Below the pieces are notes generated by a model. It did no database searches. It was not told the origin of the DNA and saw nothing but the letters and a program-made list of their open reading frames with translations. A DNA stretch of 26,171 nucleotides from UBA6136 sp041178325 (lineage in GTDB: Bacteria > Pseudomonadota > Gammaproteobacteria > Methylococcales > Methylococcaceae), in contig JBEGVN010000024.1 in the NCBI GenBank assembly GCA_041178325.1, positions 1 through 26,171 of the forward strand, written 5' to 3'. This document shows positions 23,766 to 26,171 of this stretch, in pieces (position 1 is the first letter of the stretch; every line of letters starts with the position of its first letter). Made by a program: the position numbers and the translations under genes.

Positions 23766-24089
23766 TCAGAAAGGCAGCTTGAACCCGGCAGGCAAATCAA
23801 GACCACCGGTCAGGCCCGACATTCTCTCCTGCTTGAGCGCAGCGACCTTGGCCACGGCATCGTTGAAAGCTGCTGCGACCAGATCCTCTAACATGTCGCG
23901 ATCTTCCTTGAGGAGACTGTCGTCAATCTGAAGCTTTTGGGTGATGCGCTTTCCGTTCATGGTGACTTTAACCAGTCCGCCCCCAGACTCTCCCTGGACT
24001 TCCGCAAGAGCGATTTCCTCTTGTACGCGCGCGAGGTTCTCTTGCATTTTTTGGGCCTGCTGCATCAGACCAGCCAAGGGATTTTTCAT
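23766..24089 (-). CDS. ybaB: YbaB/EbfC nucleoid-associated protein
   Basis: The 107-residue protein matches YbaB throughout: MKNPLAGLMQQAQKMQENL, followed by the VTMNGKR segment and DLVAAAFNDAVAKV. It forms dimers with pincer-like arms that bind DNA. AGGAG lies 9 nt before the ATG. Its place between dnaX and recR is conserved across many bacteria. Confidence 0.97.
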   Translation of the reverse strand: MKNPLAGLMQQAQKMQENLARVQEEIALAEVQGESGGGLVKVTMNGKRITQKLQIDDSLLKEDRDMLEDLVAAAFNDAVAKVAALKQERMSGLTGGLDLPAGFKLPF

Positions 24090-24114
24090 TTCTCAATTCT
24101 CCTAGGGATGGGGA

Positions 24115-25794
24115 CTAACTGTCTTTCGTCTGAATGCTTCCCGGTACAAGACGGGCATCCATATGTTCCATGAGCTCCCGAATAACCGGGTCCCGCTCTA
24201 CGGCAGCCTCGGCACTCTCTCGACGATGAGTTTCCATTTTTTGCTGCTGACGCGCTGGGGTTTCCTCTTCGCCCTGTCTGCTTTCGACGCGAAGCACGAT
24301 GGGACGTGCGAGGTGAAGCTGTAGCGACTTTTCAAGCGAGGCGACTGCCCGTGGGCTTTTCATCTGATCCAGACGCGAATCGAGTCCGATTCGGCAAACT
24401 TCGTGACTGAGCTCAATAAGGCTCGAATTCTTTGCCAACTCCCGGGCCATAGCAGCCAAACCTAAACACTCGATCAACGCCGGCCAATCTACGGCTCCTG
24501 CCTTCATGGGCACGACTCCAGCACCCCCACCCAACTCTGCCTGATTTACAGGAGACTCAGCCACAACCACAGGATGGGGTGCAGCGACAGCAGTCAGCCG
24601 CTGAGATTCGACTTTTTGGGGTGCTGACGGAGGTGTTACGCGCTCGGTGCGATTAAACTGCGACTCGACAACCCTGGCAGGTCTTGCCGCTGGGGGGACA
24701 TGACCCCCACTAGCCTTGGGACGAAAGGCCAACATGCGGAGCATCAACATTTCAAAGCCCATGAGCGGATCGGGGGCCATCGACAGATCCTTTTGCCCGA
24801 GCAGTGCAATCTGATAGTAAAGCTGGAGATCCTCAGCCGATGCGCTTCGGGATAAAAGGAGAACGGCTTCGCCGTCCTCATCGCGCTGAGCCACTTCAGG
24901 AGCCCATTGAGCGATGCTGGCATGATGAAGAATCGTCAGCATTTCCTGAAGAACATCCCCATAGTTGGGTGCATGCTGGTCCAACTCCTGAATGCGGGCC
25001 AAAAGCGACGCAGCATCTCCGGCAACCAGTGCCCCCAGAATATCGAATACGGGCTCGCGCGCCACCGTCCCCAACATGGCCGTGACGGTGATCTCGGTCA
25101 GTGCACCGCCCCCATGTGCGATCGCCTGATCCAAAAGGCTTAAACCATCACGCAGCGAGCCATCGGCAGCCCGGGACAGGGCACGAATGGCATTGGCTTC
25201 AAAAGCGACCGACTCCTGCCCGAGGATCGCCTCCATCTGAAGGCGAATCTGCTCAGGCGTGAGCCGCTTCAGATTAAATTGCAGACAACGGGATAAAACC
25301 GTGACCGGAATTTTATGCGGATCGGTCGTCGCCAAGAGAAACTTGACGTGGGGCGGGGGCTCTTCCAGGGTCTTCAGCAGCGCATTAAAGCTATGCGCAG
25401 AGAGCATATGAACTTCGTCAATCAAATAGACCTTGTAACGCCCCTGAGTCGGCGCATAAAGGACGTTATCAAGAAGGTCGCGAGTGTCTTCAACTTTAGT
25501 TCGTGATGCCGCATCCACCTCGACCAGATCGACAAAGCGCCCCTCATCGAGCTCGCGACAACTCGTACAAATGCCACACGGCTCTGGTCCCTCGGGACTC
25601 TCGCAATTCATGGCTTTTGCCAAAATTCGTGCAATCGTCGTCTTGCCGACACCGCGAGTGCCGGTAAAAAGGTAGGCATGATGCAGTCGGTCATGACCGA
25701 TCGCGTGCAGAAGCGCCCTGACCACATGGTCCTGACCGACAATCTCACTGAATCTGCGGGGTCGCCACTTACGGGCTAGGGCCTGATACGCCAT
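24115..25794 (-). CDS. dnaX: DNA polymerase III subunit tau (DnaX)
   Basis: The 559-residue clamp-loader ATPase has Walker A GTRGVGKT (45-52), a zinc module with Cys64, 73, 76 and 79, Walker B LIDEVHMLS and sensor ATTDPHKIPVTVLSRC. A proline/alanine-rich variable linker (about residues 360-430) leads into a tau C-terminal domain. It loads the sliding clamp and joins polymerase cores and helicase. It is shorter than the 643-residue E. coli tau. I see no A-AAA-AAG heptamer for programmed frameshifting at the gamma position. The ATG has no strong Shine-Dalgarno in the 15 nt upstream. Confidence 0.95.
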   Translation of the reverse strand: MAYQALARKWRPRRFSEIVGQDHVVRALLHAIGHDRLHHAYLFTGTRGVGKTTIARILAKAMNCESPEGPEPCGICTSCRELDEGRFVDLVEVDAASRTKVEDTRDLLDNVLYAPTQGRYKVYLIDEVHMLSAHSFNALLKTLEEPPPHVKFLLATTDPHKIPVTVLSRCLQFNLKRLTPEQIRLQMEAILGQESVAFEANAIRALSRAADGSLRDGLSLLDQAIAHGGGALTEITVTAMLGTVAREPVFDILGALVAGDAASLLARIQELDQHAPNYGDVLQEMLTILHHASIAQWAPEVAQRDEDGEAVLLLSRSASAEDLQLYYQIALLGQKDLSMAPDPLMGFEMLMLRMLAFRPKASGGHVPPAARPARVVESQFNRTERVTPPSAPQKVESQRLTAVAAPHPVVVAESPVNQAELGGGAGVVPMKAGAVDWPALIECLGLAAMARELAKNSSLIELSHEVCRIGLDSRLDQMKSPRAVASLEKSLQLHLARPIVLRVESRQGEEETPARQQQKMETHRRESAEAAVERDPVIRELMEHMDARLVPGSIQTKDS

Positions 25795-25856
25795 GGAAAC
25801 TCGTTAATTCGTCACTGGCGATCATTCTACGCCGGAGAGGCGCTTGAAGGCGGGAG

Positions 25857-25878
25857 TTTGTTCTGTTCGTCGAACAAA
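25857..25878. repeat. Inverted repeat between dnaX and the SRP RNA gene
   Basis: TTTGTTC (25857-25863) and GAACAAA (25872-25878) form a 7-bp inverted repeat around 8 nt; the inside also reads TGTTCG-T-CGAACA. It lies directly after the SRP RNA 3' end in the dnaX leader. There is no following T tract on the minus strand, so it could be a processing stem, an operator, or the SRP RNA's imperfect terminator. Confidence 0.4.
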
Positions 25879-25888
25879 TCGTAAATAG

Positions 25889-25991
25889 GCCACGTCAGCC
25901 ACACCCCGGCACACGAGTTCTTTACTACCGTTGCTCCCTTCCGGGCCTGGCGGGGTTCGCAAAGTATCGTTGCGAGGGGACCGACGTGGGC
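25889..25991 (-). ncRNA. ffs: Signal recognition particle RNA (small/4.5S type)
   Basis: Read on the minus strand, the conserved SRP domain IV is plain: CCAGGCCCGGAAGGGAGCA, with its GGAA tetraloop and symmetric loop, followed by the internal loop strand and GTGTGCCGGGGTGTGG. The two ends (GCCCACGTC at the 5' side, GACGTGGCC at the 3' side) pair to close the ~103-nt helix. This RNA binds Ffh to target membrane proteins to FtsY and the translocon. Exact ends are inferred from pairing. Placement just upstream of dnaX is common in proteobacteria. Confidence 0.93.
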
Positions 25992-26047
25992 ACATATGGA
26001 ACCATATTACGGCCTCAGGAGCAATAGAAATCTGCGCTAATGTGGGG

Positions 26048-26089
26048 AGCAAATGAATTGTCCGGGTTTGTAGCAAATGAACTGTCCGG
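26048..26089 (+). repeat. Terminal direct repeats of the insertion sequence
   Basis: AGCAAATGAATTGTCCGG (26048-26065) and AGCAAATGAACTGTCCGG (26072-26089) match at 17 of 18 positions, 24 bp apart. Two copies in the same orientation at the element end suggest paired transposase binding sites. Confidence 0.8.
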
Positions 26090-26115
26090 TCATATAGGAC
26101 ACCGAGGAGGTGCCT

Positions 26116-26171
26116 ATGAGACGGACGGAATTGCTACAGGAGATCCGGAAAATGCGTTTCGAAGAGGCGTA
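26116..26171 (+). CDS. Transposase, N-terminal fragment (window edge)
   Basis: Eighteen codons are visible: MRRTELLQEIRKMRFEEA, continuing off the right edge. This N terminus, preceded by GAGGAGG (26104-26110) at 5-nt spacing, is what I recall for ISNCY-type transposases that carry a helix-turn-helix and an integrase core. The match rests on a short stretch; the frame is open at the edge and nothing suggests it is broken here. Confidence 0.75.
   Translation, partial: MRRTELLQEIRKMRFEEA

Larger units (their letters stand above)
26041..26171 (+). mobile_element. Left end of an insertion sequence (ISNCY-like), cut by window edge
   Basis: From about 26041 the sequence changes character: tandem repeats of an AGCAAATGAA-TGTCCGG motif are followed by a transposase start codon with a strong ribosome-binding site. 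The transposase N terminus matches those common in ISNCY-type elements. The precise left boundary and any target-site duplication cannot be fixed because the right end is outside the window; 26041-26048 is the likely edge. Confidence 0.7.

Noticed and set aside
25822..26076. 84-codon minus-strand open frame
   Set aside because: It lies across the SRP RNA gene, which has unmistakable conserved structure, and extends into the insertion sequence.

Overview
The window looks like a chromosomal segment of a sulfur-oxidising gammaproteobacterium. The evidence is the Tol-Pal block joined to queE-queC on one side and ybgC-ruvBAC-yebC on the other, a RelA-type ppGpp synthetase, a SoxCD-type sulfur dehydrogenase pair, and hinT next to recR-ybaB-dnaX and the SRP RNA gene. 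Genus cannot be decided from this sequence alone. Nearly all genes are core functions; the accessory DNA is at the two ends.

Left end (1-1500): a tyrosine recombinase runs off the left edge on the minus strand. Between it and position 1412 are short direct and inverted repeats and then the 3' 45 nt of a tRNA-Arg(CCG) gene, followed by the tRNA's own terminator. This is the signature of the right-hand attachment site of an integrative element whose body lies to the left of the window. The chromosome resumes with a rhomboid protease.

2.5-5.2 kb (plus strand): a compact three-gene group holds a Tat-exported molybdenum sulfur dehydrogenase (SoxC type), its cytochrome c partner (SoxD type) and a CruF-like carotenoid-synthesis membrane protein. 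No soxXYZAB genes are in view.

5.2-16.6 kb (minus strand): a long unidirectional block reads yebC-ruvC-ruvA-ruvB-ybgC-tolQ-tolR-tolA-tolB-pal-cpoB-queE-queC, with several 4-nt stop/start overlaps. A type II NADH dehydrogenase gene lies upstream. The block joins Holliday-junction processing, the trans-envelope Tol-Pal machine and the queuosine precursor pathway. tolA carries a perfect in-frame 9-bp repeat array.

16.7-22.7 kb: relA (plus) is preceded by a terminator-like hairpin. It is followed by a membrane-anchored glycoamylase-like/DUF3131-type protein, which ends in a shared CTAG with a convergent 5'-nucleotidase gene. A small membrane-anchored protein of unknown function then ends at a strong hairpin.

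22.8-26.0 kb (minus strand): hinT, recR, ybaB, dnaX and the small SRP RNA gene. About 50 bp upstream of the SRP RNA, the right end of the window enters an insertion sequence whose transposase start resembles ISNCY-type elements.

I found no convincing previously undescribed system. The points most worth following are the tRNA-Arg integration site with its candidate arm sites, the SoxCD-carotenoid gene neighbourhood, the relA leader hairpin, the orphan membrane-anchored glycosidase-like protein and the tolA repeat array.
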